Shown piece by piece: positions 8,715-17,564 of a stretch of 64,000 nucleotides of DNA. The DNA is from JAIVGV01 sp036389335 (GTDB lineage Bacteria > Acidobacteriota > Blastocatellia > Pyrinomonadales > Pyrinomonadaceae). The translations under genes and the position numbers were made by a program. Position 1 is the first letter of the stretch, and each line of letters begins with the position of its first letter. The notes below the pieces were generated by a model. It did no database searches. It was not told the origin of the DNA and was given only the letters and a program-made list of their open reading frames with translations. The stretch covers positions 1 through 64,000 of the forward strand of contig DASVQC010000077.1 of NCBI GenBank assembly GCA_036389335.1, given 5' to 3'.

Positions 8715-10040
8715 TCACAGCCTGATCTTCAGGACGACGGGCTCGCGCAGCTTGTCGTCGGGCGCGAGCCGCCCCCGCTCGTCGACCGCGCCCCACTGGC
8801 TGTTGGCGATGAAGTAGAAGTCGTCGCGGACGAGGACGCCGAGCGTCGGCTCGTCGAAGAAGGGGTTGTTGGCTTCCAGCGTCTCGAAGCGCGCGACGCG
8901 CCTCATGTCCCCGCTCAGGAAAAGCCGGACGACGCGCGCCGGGTTCGTGCCGTTCTGCACGGCGACGAGCGTGCCGCGGTGCGAGTAGAGGCCGTCGATG
9001 CCGAGCAGGGTGGAGTCGGGCGCGGGGGCGAGGGCGGCGATCCGTTTCGTCCTGAGATCGATGAGGAAGACGCCCTTCGCGTAGTCGGCCATGAAGAGGC
9101 CGCGCCCGTCGGCGGCGAAGTCGAGCCCCTGCGGCGAGGAGAACTGATCGCTTTCGAGGAACAGCTCGATCTCGTCGCGCCCGCGCCGCACGACGTAGAT
9201 CGCGGGCGTCACGCTGTCGGTCGCGTACACGTCGCCGCGCGGGCCGACGACCAGATCGCCCAGCCAGTGCGGCTTCGGCCTGTTGGGCAGCGGATATTTT
9301 TTGACGAGCCTCCCCGTCCGCAGGTCGAACTTGACGAGGGCGGCGCTGCCGTTCTCGCCCTCCTTGTAGTTCGACATCTGCGGGTGCGCGGCGGTCGAGA
9401 CCCAGAGGAGGCGGCGCGCGGCGTCCACCTTCATGCCCATCACGCTCCACAGGCCGTCGCGCTCGCCCGCGAACTCCGTCGCCTCGCCCGCCGCCGAGAC
9501 GCGCAAGATTTTCCGCTTGAAGACGCTGCTCAGGTAAAAGTTTTTCCCCGTCGGATCGTACGCCACGCTCTCCGGCACGACCCCCTTCTCGTGAACCGTG
9601 AACGCGGGCGCGCTGCGGACGAGCGGGGCGGCGTTGCGCCGGAACTTTTCGACGAGTGCTTTGAACTCGCCGGAGTCCTTGAGGGAGTCGAAGCCCTCTT
9701 CGGAAGCGGCGGGGACGACGAGCCCCATCCGCGCCACGCGATCCAGCCAGAGAAGCGCCTCCGCCTTGTTGCCGCTGAGCGCGTGCGCGACGGCGAGGTA
9801 GTACATCAGGCGCGAGTGGTTGGGCCTGAGCGCGACGGCTCGCTTCGCGTTCTCCAGAAACGCCGGGTAGTCTTTCGCGCGGTAAGCCTTCAGCGCCTGC
9901 GCCTCGAAGTACCTGCCGTCCTCCGGCGCGTCGGCCTGCGCGGCTGACGAGACGTTTGAACTGGCCGCGCCCGCGGCGAGCAGCGCGACGATTAAGCACC
10001 ACGCCCCGAGGCGTCGCCCCGCCGCGTGACCGTCTTTCAT
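8715..10040 (-). CDS. Exported TPR plus SMP-30/NHL-like beta-propeller protein
   Basis: A 441-residue protein. The start at 10040 (MKDGHAAG) is preferred because GAAGG lies about 10 bases upstream; ATGs at 10049 and 10061 are alternatives. A signal peptide (CLIVALLAAGAASS) is followed by TPR-like helices (ALKAYRAKDYPAFLENAKRA, AVAHALSGNKAEALLWLDR) to about residue 130. The rest is a six-bladed-propeller-type region with SMP-30/NHL-like phrases (VPESVAYDPTGKNFYLSSV, GDLVVGPRGDVYATDSV, SSPQGLDFAADGRGLFMADY). Such domains act as lactonases or as binding platforms; no catalytic call is made. It stands alone between two repeat regions. Confidence 0.75.
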   Translation of the reverse strand: MKDGHAAGRRLGAWCLIVALLAAGAASSNVSSAAQADAPEDGRYFEAQALKAYRAKDYPAFLENAKRAVALRPNHSRLMYYLAVAHALSGNKAEALLWLDRVARMGLVVPAASEEGFDSLKDSGEFKALVEKFRRNAAPLVRSAPAFTVHEKGVVPESVAYDPTGKNFYLSSVFKRKILRVSAAGEATEFAGERDGLWSVMGMKVDAARRLLWVSTAAHPQMSNYKEGENGSAALVKFDLRTGRLVKKYPLPNRPKPHWLGDLVVGPRGDVYATDSVTPAIYVVRRGRDEIELFLESDQFSSPQGLDFAADGRGLFMADYAKGVFLIDLRTKRIAALAPAPDSTLLGIDGLYSHRGTLVAVQNGTNPARVVRLFLSGDMRRVARFETLEANNPFFDEPTLGVLVRDDFYFIANSQWGAVDERGRLAPDDKLREPVVLKIRL

Positions 10041-10167
10041 GAGAGCCATACCTTCACACACGCCCCGGACGGCTCTTCGCGCATGATCGAGAACCCCCCG
10101 CCGGGTCTATTTCCCGCCGCCTACCATCGGCACGCCAAAGTTCGGCGGCGTCCTAATTTGATTAGAA

Positions 10168-10261
10168 CTCTGTGCGGCCTCTGTGAACTCTGTGTCTCCG
10201 TGGTGAGGTATCTTAAAGAAGACTCACCACGGAGGCACAGAGAACACGGAGGGCGCACAGA
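10168..10261. repeat. Intergenic hairpin repeat, CACAGAG family
   Basis: Arms of about 39 nt (10168-10206 and 10223-10261) form an imperfect palindrome: CTCTGTGCGGCCTCTG on the left, and TCACCACGGAGGCACAGAG on the right. The period is 8-9 nt. It is closely similar to the element at 12222-12315 and lies downstream of the HMA gene and upstream of the propeller gene. Confidence 0.82.
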
Positions 10262-10293
10262 GAAAAGCTTAAACTTGGAACCTACTCAGACTT

Positions 10294-10581
10294 TCATTTA
10301 GTGGACTTGAAACCCGTGCCGTCGATCACCTCGCGGAGTTTTTCTTCGGTCACCTTCGCGTCGTCGTACTGGATGACGGCTTCGCCCTTCTCGAAGCTGA
10401 CCTCTACCTTTTCGACGCCCTCCGTGGCCCTCAACGCTTTCGTGACCGAGCCGGAGCAGATGTTGCATTTCATCCCCTCGATGTGAATGGTGGTCGTCTT
10501 AGTGGCGGCTGAGGCGCTGGCCGCGCCGAAGGCGAGGACGGCGATGAGAACCATCAGCGCCGTGATTTTGTTTCTCCGCAT
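10294..10581 (-). CDS. Periplasmic heavy-metal-associated (HMA) domain protein, MerP/CopZ-like
   Basis: A 95-residue protein with a signal peptide (ALMVLIAVLAFGAASASA) and one HMA fold: metal-binding loop IEGMKCNICSGSV (Cys-X2-Cys), then KALRATEGVEKVEVSFEKG and a final EKLREVIDGTGF. It should bind Cu(I), Hg(II) or Zn(II) in the periplasm, but the metal is not decided. AGGAG precedes the ATG by about 10 bases. Its first 83 bases overlap the 3' end of the TlpA-like gene in a different frame, so the two genes are co-transcribed and probably translationally linked. Confidence 0.9.
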   Translation of the reverse strand: MRRNKITALMVLIAVLAFGAASASAATKTTTIHIEGMKCNICSGSVTKALRATEGVEKVEVSFEKGEAVIQYDDAKVTEEKLREVIDGTGFKSTK

Positions 10582-11134
10582 TTTCTCTGTCTCCTATTCT
10601 CGGCTGGTGGGTGTCCCGGTCGGAGATGCCCGTCGGCATTTTAACCCCCGACGCGGACGGCTTGAGCAAAGGTTTTATTTTTTGCTCGAACTCTTCGGGG
10701 AGCAGTATCCCCTCGATGGTGTCCCGTATGTTTCCGCCGCGGTCTATGACGACCGTGATCGGCAACGTCTCGGTTCGGGCGAAGAGGCGCTTGGTCGCTT
10801 TCGTGCCGAGCGCGACGGGGTAGTTGACGCCGATGCTTCGCGCGAAGCGCCGAACCGCGCTCGCCGTTTCCGGCGGGTACGTCACGCCGATGACCTGAAG
10901 CCCCCGCCCGGCGTAGTCGCGCTGCATCTTGACCAAGTCCGGCATCTCGGCGCGGCACGGCGGGCACCACGTCGCCCAAAAATTCAAGAGCACTACTTTG
11001 CCGCCGTAGTCGCTCAGGCGAAGGCGGCGGCCCTCGACGCTCCTGAGCGTCAGGGGCGGGGCTTTCCGCACGCTCTGGCCGCGCGCCCCGGTCGCCGTTA
11101 CCAGCAGGGCGGCGAGGCAAATCATTCTCTTCAT
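10499..11134 (-). CDS. TlpA/ResA-like exported thioredoxin
   Basis: A 211-residue protein: signal peptide (ICLAALLVTATGARG), then a peroxiredoxin/thioredoxin-like fold of TlpA type. The active site is FWATWCPPCRAEMPDL (CPPC) near residues 52-67, and the cis-Pro loop is TLPITVVIDRGG. It should act as a periplasmic disulfide reductant, for example in cytochrome c or metal-centre assembly. The fold ends around LLKPSAS (about residue 160). The remaining 50 or so residues (NAEKQNHGADGSHRRPRLRR) are translated from the frame overlapping the HMA gene and look like read-through rather than a domain. The operon TlpA then HMA suggests a metal or redox task. Confidence 0.88.
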   Translation of the reverse strand: MKRMICLAALLVTATGARGQSVRKAPPLTLRSVEGRRLRLSDYGGKVVLLNFWATWCPPCRAEMPDLVKMQRDYAGRGLQVIGVTYPPETASAVRRFARSIGVNYPVALGTKATKRLFARTETLPITVVIDRGGNIRDTIEGILLPEEFEQKIKPLLKPSASGVKMPTGISDRDTHQPRIGDRENAEKQNHGADGSHRRPRLRRGQRLSRH

Positions 11135-11210
11135 TTCAAGCTTCGGGACGGGGCCATGACGATCTCAATCTCCCCCTGCCGTGATTCAAGCGTCACCTGT
11201 GATCGGAGCA

Positions 11211-12158
11211 TCACTTGCTTCCGCCTTCGACTTTCCTGCGGACGTAGAGCCCGTCCCAGCCCTGCGTCCACGTCTTGCCGCCGTCGGCGGAGGTCTCTGC
11301 GGTCTGGCGCACCTTGTCGGGGCCGAGGTTGTAGAAGGTCATGCGGACGGGCGTCTGCCCCTGCGGCGAGTAGATGAAGCCCTCGTAGCGCAGCGCGCCG
11401 TCTTTGTACTCGCCGTCCATCATCCAGTTGCCGCCCGCACTGTCCATGTACGACTGGTGCCACTTCTTCGTCACCGGGTTGTAGAAGTTGAAGCTCTGCG
11501 CCGTCTGCACGGGCGTCGCCCAGTTCTCCTCGACGATGCACCCGTTCTGGAGAATCTTGACGTTGCTCGTGCCGACCTTCTGGTTGTTGGCGAACACGTC
11601 CCACTCGCCGACCCAGAAGTCGAACTCACGATACCCGGCGGCGAACATGCAAGGCTTCTGCGCCTTCTCGGCGGCGAGGACGGCCTCCTTGTAGCGCGGC
11701 TCGCCCCGCAGCGACTCGAAGTCCGAATCGGTCGCCACGCCGGCGGCGAAGAGCGGGTTCGCGGCGACCATCCGCGCCAGTCCCGCGAGCGCCTTCTCCT
11801 TGTCGCCCGCGCGCGCGTAGCTGGCGGCGGCGTTGTAGAGCGCGAGGCGGCCCGTGCGCGTCCCCTTGCCCGCCTCGCCCGCCTTCTCGAAGGCCGCCGC
11901 CGCTTCCGAGAACTTGTCAGCCGAGTAGAGCGACATGGCGAGCCCGTACCACGCCTGCGCGTTCGCGGGCTCCGCCCTGGTGATCGCCTCGTAAGCCTTC
12001 GACGCCTCCGCCCACTTCTTCTCTTTCGAGAGCGCGTCCGCCGCCTGCATGGCGGGCGACGGCGGCGGCGGCTGTTGCGGCTGCGCCCACGCCTGTGACG
12101 ACAGCGCGCAGAGCGCCAAGACGATCATCGGCAAGATTCCCGACCCCGATTTAAGCAT
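11211..12158 (-). CDS. Exported TPR protein with C-terminal DUF1579-like domain
   Basis: A 315-residue protein: signal peptide (MIVLALCALSSQAWAQ), Pro/Gln linker, two to three TPR units (ADALSKEKKWAEASKAYEAI, AWYGLAMSLYSADKFSEAAA, YNAAASYARAGDKEKALAG) to about residue 160. It ends in a beta-rich domain opening with REFDFWVGEWDVF and containing WHQSYMDSAGGNWMMDGEY. The FDFWVGEWDV signature is that of DUF1579-like lipocalin-fold domains. The function is unknown; it may bind a hydrophobic ligand or have a surface role. It lies directly upstream of the TlpA-like gene on the same strand (gap about 76 bp), so it may share that transcript. Confidence 0.75.
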   Translation of the reverse strand: MLKSGSGILPMIVLALCALSSQAWAQPQQPPPPSPAMQAADALSKEKKWAEASKAYEAITRAEPANAQAWYGLAMSLYSADKFSEAAAAFEKAGEAGKGTRTGRLALYNAAASYARAGDKEKALAGLARMVAANPLFAAGVATDSDFESLRGEPRYKEAVLAAEKAQKPCMFAAGYREFDFWVGEWDVFANNQKVGTSNVKILQNGCIVEENWATPVQTAQSFNFYNPVTKKWHQSYMDSAGGNWMMDGEYKDGALRYEGFIYSPQGQTPVRMTFYNLGPDKVRQTAETSADGGKTWTQGWDGLYVRRKVEGGSK

Positions 12159-12221
12159 CTCTTCAACTCCTTAGAGTCGGCGAACGTTTTTCTCACTCGA
12201 TAGCGACCGGCTTCAGTTTTT

Positions 12222-12315
12222 CTCTGCGCCCCCTCTGTGCTCCCTGTGCCTCTGCGGTGAGTCTTTCTAAGTCACTTCACCACAGAGACACAGAGGACAC
12301 AGAGGACGCACAGAG
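12222..12315. repeat. Intergenic hairpin repeat, CACAGAG family
   Basis: Arms 12222-12260 and 12277-12315 pair imperfectly: CTCTGCGCCCCCTCTGTG opposite CAGAGGACGCACAGAG, with inner tips GCGGTGA / TCACCAC. It has the same size (94 bp) and architecture as the element at 10168-10261. It lies between the esterase and TPR-DUF1579 genes. Confidence 0.82.
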
Positions 12316-12347
12316 TACAAATCAATTTAGTAGTCCACCCGGCGCTC

Positions 12348-13862
12348 CTAGTCGTTCCCCTTCTCCGGCGCGGCCCTCACGCGCTCGACCAGCTTCTTGA
12401 ATTTCGCGCTCGGGCGCAAAGGGGCGAACGCCCCCTCCCGCTCGATGGCCGCCGCGTCGCGGAAGCCCTTGTCGGCGGCGCGCGAGAGGGCGGCGAGGGC
12501 GCGACCGTCGCGACCGTCGAGGGCGAGCACGCGCGCCAGCTCGAACTCGATCTCCGCGTAGGCGGGGAGGACTTCCGCCGCCAGTTCGAGGTTGGCGGCG
12601 GCGACTTTGAACTCCTTGCGCGGCTCGTAGACGTACATCGCGGACTCAAACGTCTCGGCGTAAACGTGTGCGAGGGTGCGGCGCGCGACCCGGCGCGCGC
12701 CGCCGTCCTCGGCTGAGTTCGCCCGCTCGCGCAGGAGGGCGGCGAGCCGCCGGATGCGGACGAGGGCGTCGTCGCGCGTCGAATCGTCGAGCAGCGCGCC
12801 GCCCTCGGCGAGCATCTCGCGCGCCCGCTCCTGCTCTTCGTCGATCTGCTTCTGCTCGGCGGCGACCGCCGCCCGAAACTCTTTCGTCTTTTTAAGCTCC
12901 GCGGCCTCCGCGCCGTAGCGCGCCACGTCGCGCAGGCCGTCGAACGTCTGCGCGACGGCCCTCAGCGCGGCGTACCGCTCGTAGGCGTCGGCGGGACGCC
13001 GGAGCTGTTCGGCGCGCGCCGCGTAGCGCGCCAGCGCGCCGTCGATGAGCGCGTCGTCTTTCGGCCTGCGCCCGCGGCCCATCGCCAGCAGCTCCATCCA
13101 CTCGACGCCTTCGGCGCAGACCTCTTCGGGACACCACTGGTGCCTCCCGTCGAAAGTCGCGAGGCGGCTCACGACGCCGAGCGCGTCGAGCGTGCGCTCC
13201 AGCGGGCGCATCTCGCGGAAGTTAAAGTCGTCGACGCCGACCGTGCCGAAGAAGGCGTAGGGCAGCGACGCCGTCGGAGTGTTCTCCGGAGGGAACCCCG
13301 CGCCGCTGGAGATGACCCCGGCCACGCACCCGCCGCAAGCCACGGCGAGCCCGTTGGCGACGCGCGCGCCGCCGGAGAAGCCCGCCGCGTAGACCCTCGC
13401 GTCGTCGATGGAGAGCCGCTCGTGCGTGTCCTTCCAGAGCGCGTTGATGATCTGCTTGAGCGGCGCGGCCATGAGCCCGTTGCGCGAGTCGTTCGAGCCG
13501 GCGACGACGTACCCGTATTTTTCCGCGGCGGCGCGGAACTGCCCGACGGGACGCTTCCCGCGCCCGCCGGGATCGAAGGCGTAAAGGATCGGCCACTTCC
13601 TGTCGGGCGTGTAACCGGCGGGCAGGTAGAGCGCGTAGGTCTGCCCCGGCGCGGACGCGACCTTGACCCCCTCGACTATCGTGCCGCGCGGCAACTCGTC
13701 AGCCGCGCGGGCCGACGCGGCGAGCAGCGCCGGCAGCGCGGCGAGCGAGAGCGCGGCGCGCCAGCCCACACGAAGGCGCGCCGCCCCCTCGCGCCGTCGC
13801 GTCGCGGCTCGTGCCAGAGCCGCGACGACGGCCCGAATCGTCAATGTCGTTCTCTCACCCAT
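12348..13862 (-). CDS. Exported alpha/beta-hydrolase (polyhydroxybutyrate-depolymerase-like esterase) with TPR-like tail
   Basis: I place the start at ATG 13862 (MGERTTLTIRAVV), giving 504 residues; in-frame starts at 13895 and 14015 give a very Arg-rich extension and no clear ribosome site supports any of them. A signal segment (ALSLAALPALLAASARA) precedes an esterase domain: nucleophile elbow AAGFSGGARVA, oxyanion-type YAFDPGGRGKRP, and a likely catalytic histidine in TFDGRHQWCPE. The fold resembles PHB-depolymerase/LpqC-like esterases. The last 250 residues are helical with TPR flavour (EFELARVLALDGRDGRALAA). The substrate is unknown. It is downstream of the small regulator pair on the same strand. 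Confidence 0.75.
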   Translation of the reverse strand: MGERTTLTIRAVVAALARAATRRREGAARLRVGWRAALSLAALPALLAASARAADELPRGTIVEGVKVASAPGQTYALYLPAGYTPDRKWPILYAFDPGGRGKRPVGQFRAAAEKYGYVVAGSNDSRNGLMAAPLKQIINALWKDTHERLSIDDARVYAAGFSGGARVANGLAVACGGCVAGVISSGAGFPPENTPTASLPYAFFGTVGVDDFNFREMRPLERTLDALGVVSRLATFDGRHQWCPEEVCAEGVEWMELLAMGRGRRPKDDALIDGALARYAARAEQLRRPADAYERYAALRAVAQTFDGLRDVARYGAEAAELKKTKEFRAAVAAEQKQIDEEQERAREMLAEGGALLDDSTRDDALVRIRRLAALLRERANSAEDGGARRVARRTLAHVYAETFESAMYVYEPRKEFKVAAANLELAAEVLPAYAEIEFELARVLALDGRDGRALAALSRAADKGFRDAAAIEREGAFAPLRPSAKFKKLVERVRAAPEKGND

Positions 13863-14044
13863 GACAGTCAACGGCGTTCCCTCGCCCGCGCCCATCGCTC
13901 GCGTCCGCGTGTCTCCCCCGCGCGAGTCCGCGCCCGGCGGGGCCCCGGTCCGTCCGGGCCGCGGCTGAGCGCGAACACTAACACCGCGCGCGCCGCCGCG
14001 CATAGTCTCGAACACCGCGCCGCCCCCCGCGCGTCACCGCCTCA

Positions 14045-14536
14045 TCACCTCTCAAGTCGTCCCGCGTCTTCGTGCCCGGTCAAGGCGCGCTCGGCGCGCG
14101 TCGCCCCCGCCCCCGCGCCCGCGCGCGGCTCGGCGTTGGTCTCGGCCTGCCGCGCGCGTCGCGGGCGCGAGCGCCGCCCGCCCGCGGCGGCCCGCGTCTG
14201 CGCCTCGATGCCGTAACGCTTGATCATGCAGTTGAGCGTCGTCGGGCTCAGACCGAGCAGCGCGCAGGCGCGCGTCTGGCTGCCGCCCGTCAGCCGCAGC
14301 GCCTCCGAGATGAGCGCGCACTCGAAGCGGCGCACCTCGCGGTAGAAGTCCAGCCCGCGCGCCACGTCGGGCGGGCGCAGCTCGTTGAAGAAGTTGAGAC
14401 TGCCGAGCGCCTCGATGGCCTGACTCAGAGAGAGCGCCGCCTTGATCAAAGTGTCGTTGCGGCTCGACTCCAGCGCGCGGTGATCTTCCGCCGCCGCCGC
14501 GTGCGCCAACAGTCTCACGTTACCCAGTCTGTTCAT
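14045..14536 (-). CDS. Small Fis-type helix-turn-helix regulator
   Basis: A 163-residue protein starting at ATG 14536, whose A overlaps the stop codon of the preceding small gene in an ATGA junction. Residues about 71-110 match the Fis-family HTH found at the C-terminus of sigma54 activators: FECALISEALRLTGGSQTRA, then CALLGLSPTTLNCMIKRYGI. No AAA+ or receiver domain is present, so it is a stand-alone DNA-binding protein. The N-terminal 60 residues are helical with LSQAIEALGSLNFFNEL. The C-terminus is basic and Arg/Ala-rich. A longer in-frame ORF exists upstream, but its extension is low-complexity antisense-like sequence. Confidence 0.75.
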   Translation of the reverse strand: MNRLGNVRLLAHAAAAEDHRALESSRNDTLIKAALSLSQAIEALGSLNFFNELRPPDVARGLDFYREVRRFECALISEALRLTGGSQTRACALLGLSPTTLNCMIKRYGIEAQTRAAAGGRRSRPRRARQAETNAEPRAGAGAGATRAERALTGHEDAGRLER

Positions 14537-14880
14537 CTCGACCCACCGTCCCTTCTGAAGTTTAGAACCTTCGCCGCGCCCGCGCCCCCCGCGTCGCCCG
14601 CGCCGACATCGCGCGGCGCGACGCCCGAGAGCAGCGACCTCAAGCAGACGAGCGGCGCGAGATCGCCCGCCTCGACGAGGTGGACGCCCCCCGCCTCCGG
14701 CCCCCCGGAGCGCGGCCCGGCGGCGGCGACGCCGCAGAGCGCGGCGGCCTCCTCGGCGGTGAGCAGGGGCGAGAAGGCGGCGCACGCCGGGCACCATGCC
14801 GCGCCCGCGTCCGCCGCCCCCGCCGCCCCGCGCGGCGCGAGCGTCTCGCGCAGCACCGTGATTCGTATCCTCCGCTTCAC
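14533..14880 (-). CDS. Small Cys-knuckle, excisionase/MerR-like HTH protein
   Basis: A protein of about 115 residues, with GTG at 14880 (or TTG at 14886, which has AAGGGA five bases upstream). After a basic start (VKRRIRITVLRETLAP) come AWCPACAAF, a CXXC knuckle, and LLTAEEAAALCGVA followed by GGVHLVEAGDLAPLVCLRSLL. From memory this has the shape of short acidobacterial proteins in which a zinc knuckle precedes an AlpA/excisionase-type winged helix and a final Val/Cys-rich strand. The usual recognition helix is Gly/Pro-interrupted here (AAAGPRSGGPEAG). It overlaps the Fis-type gene by 4 bp (ATGA), so the two are translated together. Confidence 0.6.
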   Translation of the reverse strand: MKRRIRITVLRETLAPRGAAGAADAGAAWCPACAAFSPLLTAEEAAALCGVAAAGPRSGGPEAGGVHLVEAGDLAPLVCLRSLLSGVAPRDVGAGDAGGAGAAKVLNFRRDGGSR

Positions 14881-15143
14881 CCTCAAGGTTGTCCCTTTCG
14901 AGGCCGGGCGCGCCCGCCGCCCCGCCCGCCCTAAATCGCCGACCCGCAAGGCAACGCCGCGCGCCGCAACCCCCGTCTATGCCTGTAGCCGAAACGTTTT
15001 TTGCCCGCCGGCGACGACCCACCCACCGTCAGGGCTTCGGCTGAACTACCGCGGCGCGAATCACGAACCCGTGCGACGCGACGGGCGTAAGGTAAGCCAA
15101 AGCCGGGGCGAAAGTATCCAAAGCCCGTTCAAAACGTTTCCAA

Positions 15144-17498
15144 ATGCTGAACAAAGAATTTCCGAAGCCGCACCAAGACGTCATGCCCGACAGGACGAGG
15201 GACGTGTTCCTGTTCGGGCCCTTCCGCCTCGACGCCGCCGAGCGCGTACTTTTGCGCGACGGCGAGCCCGTCGCGCTGACGCCCAAGGCGTTCGACACGC
15301 TGCTCGTGCTGGTGGCGCGCGCGGGCCGGCTGGTGGAGAAGGATCAACTGCTCGAAGAGGTGTGGCAGGACACCTACGTCGAGGAGAAGACGCTCGCGCA
15401 GAACGTGCTCACGATCCGCAAGGCGCTCGGCGCGGCCCCGGGCGGCGCGCCCTACGTCGAGACCGTCCCGAAGCACGGCTACCGCTTCGCCGCGGGCGTG
15501 AGGGTCGTCGCGCGCGAGGGCGCGGACCTCACGCGAGACGACTTCCCCGCCGCGACCCGCACGCGCACGGAGGTCATCGTCGAGGAGGAGTTCGATCAAG
15601 ACGACGAGGCGGCGGACGGGGCGGCGGACGGGGCGGCGGACGCGCCGAAGCGCGCCGCGCTCGCCTCTCGTACGGAAGCGGTCAACGCTCACGCGGGCGC
15701 GCCCCGCGCGCCCGCGTTTGAACGCTCAGCCTCCGCGCCGAAGCGCCGGGGCGTGACGGTCGCAGCCGTGGCCGCGCTCGCCGTCGCCGTCGCGCTCGCC
15801 GCCGCCGTGATGCTTGCGCGCCGCGGCGCGCGCGAGTCCGCGACGCCCTTCGCGCGGTTCGAGATCAAGAAGCTCACTTCCACGGGCGACGTCAGCTCGA
15901 TAGCGATCTCGCCCGACGGCAAGTACGCGGCCTACGCCCCGTACGACGCCGGGCGCTCGCGCCTGCTCGTCCGGCAGGTGGACAGCACGAGCAGCGTCGA
16001 GGTCGTGCCCGCGGCTGAGGTGAGGTACGTCGGCATCACCTTCGCGAAGGACGGCGCGTCGGTCTTCTACGTGACGCGCGCGAAGGGCAGCGTGCTCGGC
16101 GTGCTCTACCGCGTGCCCGTGCTCGGCGGGGCGCCCGTCAAGATCGTCGAGGACGTGGACAGCGCCGTCGCGCTCTCGCCCGACGGCGCGCGCGTGGCGT
16201 TCGTGCGCGTGAGCCGCGATCAGAAGGAGACGGCGCTCGTCATCGCCGACGTCGCGGGCGGGGGCGAGCGCGAGCTCGCGTCGCGCGCCATGGCGGAAGG
16301 GTTCTCGGTCGCCGGGCCCGCGTGGTCGCCCGACGGGCGGCTCATCGTCTGTTCGAGCAACGCCGACCCGACCGCGAAGTGGTCTGCGCGCCTGCTCGTC
16401 GTCGACGCGGGCGACGGATCGGTGAAGCCGTTCTCTTTAAACCGCTGGAGCTGGATCGGTCGCGCGGCGTGGGCGGCGGACGGCGGCGGGCTGATCATCG
16501 TCGCGTGGGACAACGAGTCGCTGGTGATGTCGGATCAAATCTGGTACGTCCCCTACCCGGCGGGCGAGCCGCGCCGGATCACGAACGATCTGAACGGCTA
16601 CCTCGGCGTCAGCGTCTCGGCGGACTCGCGCGCGATGCTCACGGCGCGCTCGGAGCGCGTGGCCGGGTTCTGGGTCGCGCCGCTCGCCGACGTTAACTCC
16701 GCGGCGAAGGTGGGCGGCGTCTCGGCGGACATGTTCAGCGACCGACACAACATCGCGTGGACTCCGGGCGGGCGGCTCGTCTACGCCTCGACGGCGAGCG
16801 GCGAGCAGAACGTCTGGGTGATGGACTCGGACGGCTCGAACGCGCGGCAGTTGACCTCCGAGCGCGGCGGCAACGTGCAGCCCGCCGTCTCGCCCGACGG
16901 TCGCACCATCGTCTTCGTCTCCTACCGCACGGGCGAGCGCCACCTCTGGGCGATGAACGCCGACGGCAGCGAGCCGCGGCAGTTGACCTACGGCGAGGGC
17001 GACGACGCGCCGACGTTCACGCCCGACGGCGAGTGGATCGTCTACTCGTCATACGTGTCGGGCCGCCCGGCCCTGTGGAAGACGCCCGCGCGCGGCGGCG
17101 GCGCGCCCGTGCGCGTGGGCGAGATCGTGGCCGACGATCCGGCGGTCTCGCCCGACGGCAAGCTCGTCGCCTGCCACCGCTACGCCGACCCGCTCTCGCA
17201 CGCGCGGCTCGCGCTCGTCTCGCTCGCCGACGGCAAGGTCGTCGGCGAGTTCGATCTGCCGGGGCCCGCCGGCTCGCCCGCGCTCCGCTGGACGCCCGAC
17301 GGCAAGGGCGTCGCGCTCGTCGCGGTGGCGGCGGGCGTCTCGAACATCTGGGTGCAGCCGGTCGACGGCGGCGCGGCGCGGCGTCTCACCGACTTCAAAA
17401 GCGAGCGCATCTTCCGCTTCGACATCTCGCGCGACGGTCGCCTCGCCTTCGAGCGCGGCACGAACGTCAACGACGCGATCCTCATCAGAGCCAAGTGA
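15144..17498 (+). CDS. Winged-helix DNA-binding domain fused through a TM segment to a TolB-like propeller
   Basis: A 784-residue CadC-like architecture. An OmpR-type winged helix lies at about residues 18-110 (FLFGPFRLDAAERVLLRDG, LTPKAFDTLLVLVARAGRLV, TIRKALG..YVETVPKHGYRF). An acidic linker, one membrane segment (VAAVAALAVAVALAAAVML, about residues 205-225) and a periplasmic PD40/TolB propeller follow, with repeats of the form AISPDGKYAAYAP, AVSPDGRTIVFVSY, TFTPDGEWIVYSSY. It is expected to bind DNA at the membrane in response to a periplasmic state. This architecture is common in Acidobacteriota. It starts at ATG 15144 (alternative 15183) and diverges from the small regulator pair, which shares its 260-bp upstream region. 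Confidence 0.9.
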   Translation: MLNKEFPKPHQDVMPDRTRDVFLFGPFRLDAAERVLLRDGEPVALTPKAFDTLLVLVARAGRLVEKDQLLEEVWQDTYVEEKTLAQNVLTIRKALGAAPGGAPYVETVPKHGYRFAAGVRVVAREGADLTRDDFPAATRTRTEVIVEEEFDQDDEAADGAADGAADAPKRAALASRTEAVNAHAGAPRAPAFERSASAPKRRGVTVAAVAALAVAVALAAAVMLARRGARESATPFARFEIKKLTSTGDVSSIAISPDGKYAAYAPYDAGRSRLLVRQVDSTSSVEVVPAAEVRYVGITFAKDGASVFYVTRAKGSVLGVLYRVPVLGGAPVKIVEDVDSAVALSPDGARVAFVRVSRDQKETALVIADVAGGGERELASRAMAEGFSVAGPAWSPDGRLIVCSSNADPTAKWSARLLVVDAGDGSVKPFSLNRWSWIGRAAWAADGGGLIIVAWDNESLVMSDQIWYVPYPAGEPRRITNDLNGYLGVSVSADSRAMLTARSERVAGFWVAPLADVNSAAKVGGVSADMFSDRHNIAWTPGGRLVYASTASGEQNVWVMDSDGSNARQLTSERGGNVQPAVSPDGRTIVFVSYRTGERHLWAMNADGSEPRQLTYGEGDDAPTFTPDGEWIVYSSYVSGRPALWKTPARGGGAPVRVGEIVADDPAVSPDGKLVACHRYADPLSHARLALVSLADGKVVGEFDLPGPAGSPALRWTPDGKGVALVAVAAGVSNIWVQPVDGGAARRLTDFKSERIFRFDISRDGRLAFERGTNVNDAILIRAK

Positions 17499-17564
17499 GC
17501 GCGGCGGCGTCATGCGGCCATCATTCGTGAAGGACGAGCGCGGGGCGTCGGGTGGGATGACTCG

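Noticed and set aside
14537..15022. N-terminal extension of the Fis-type regulator to 325 residues
   Set aside because: The extension is Arg/Gly low-complexity and out of frame with the overlapping small Cys-knuckle gene, which has a better coding pattern and an ATGA junction.
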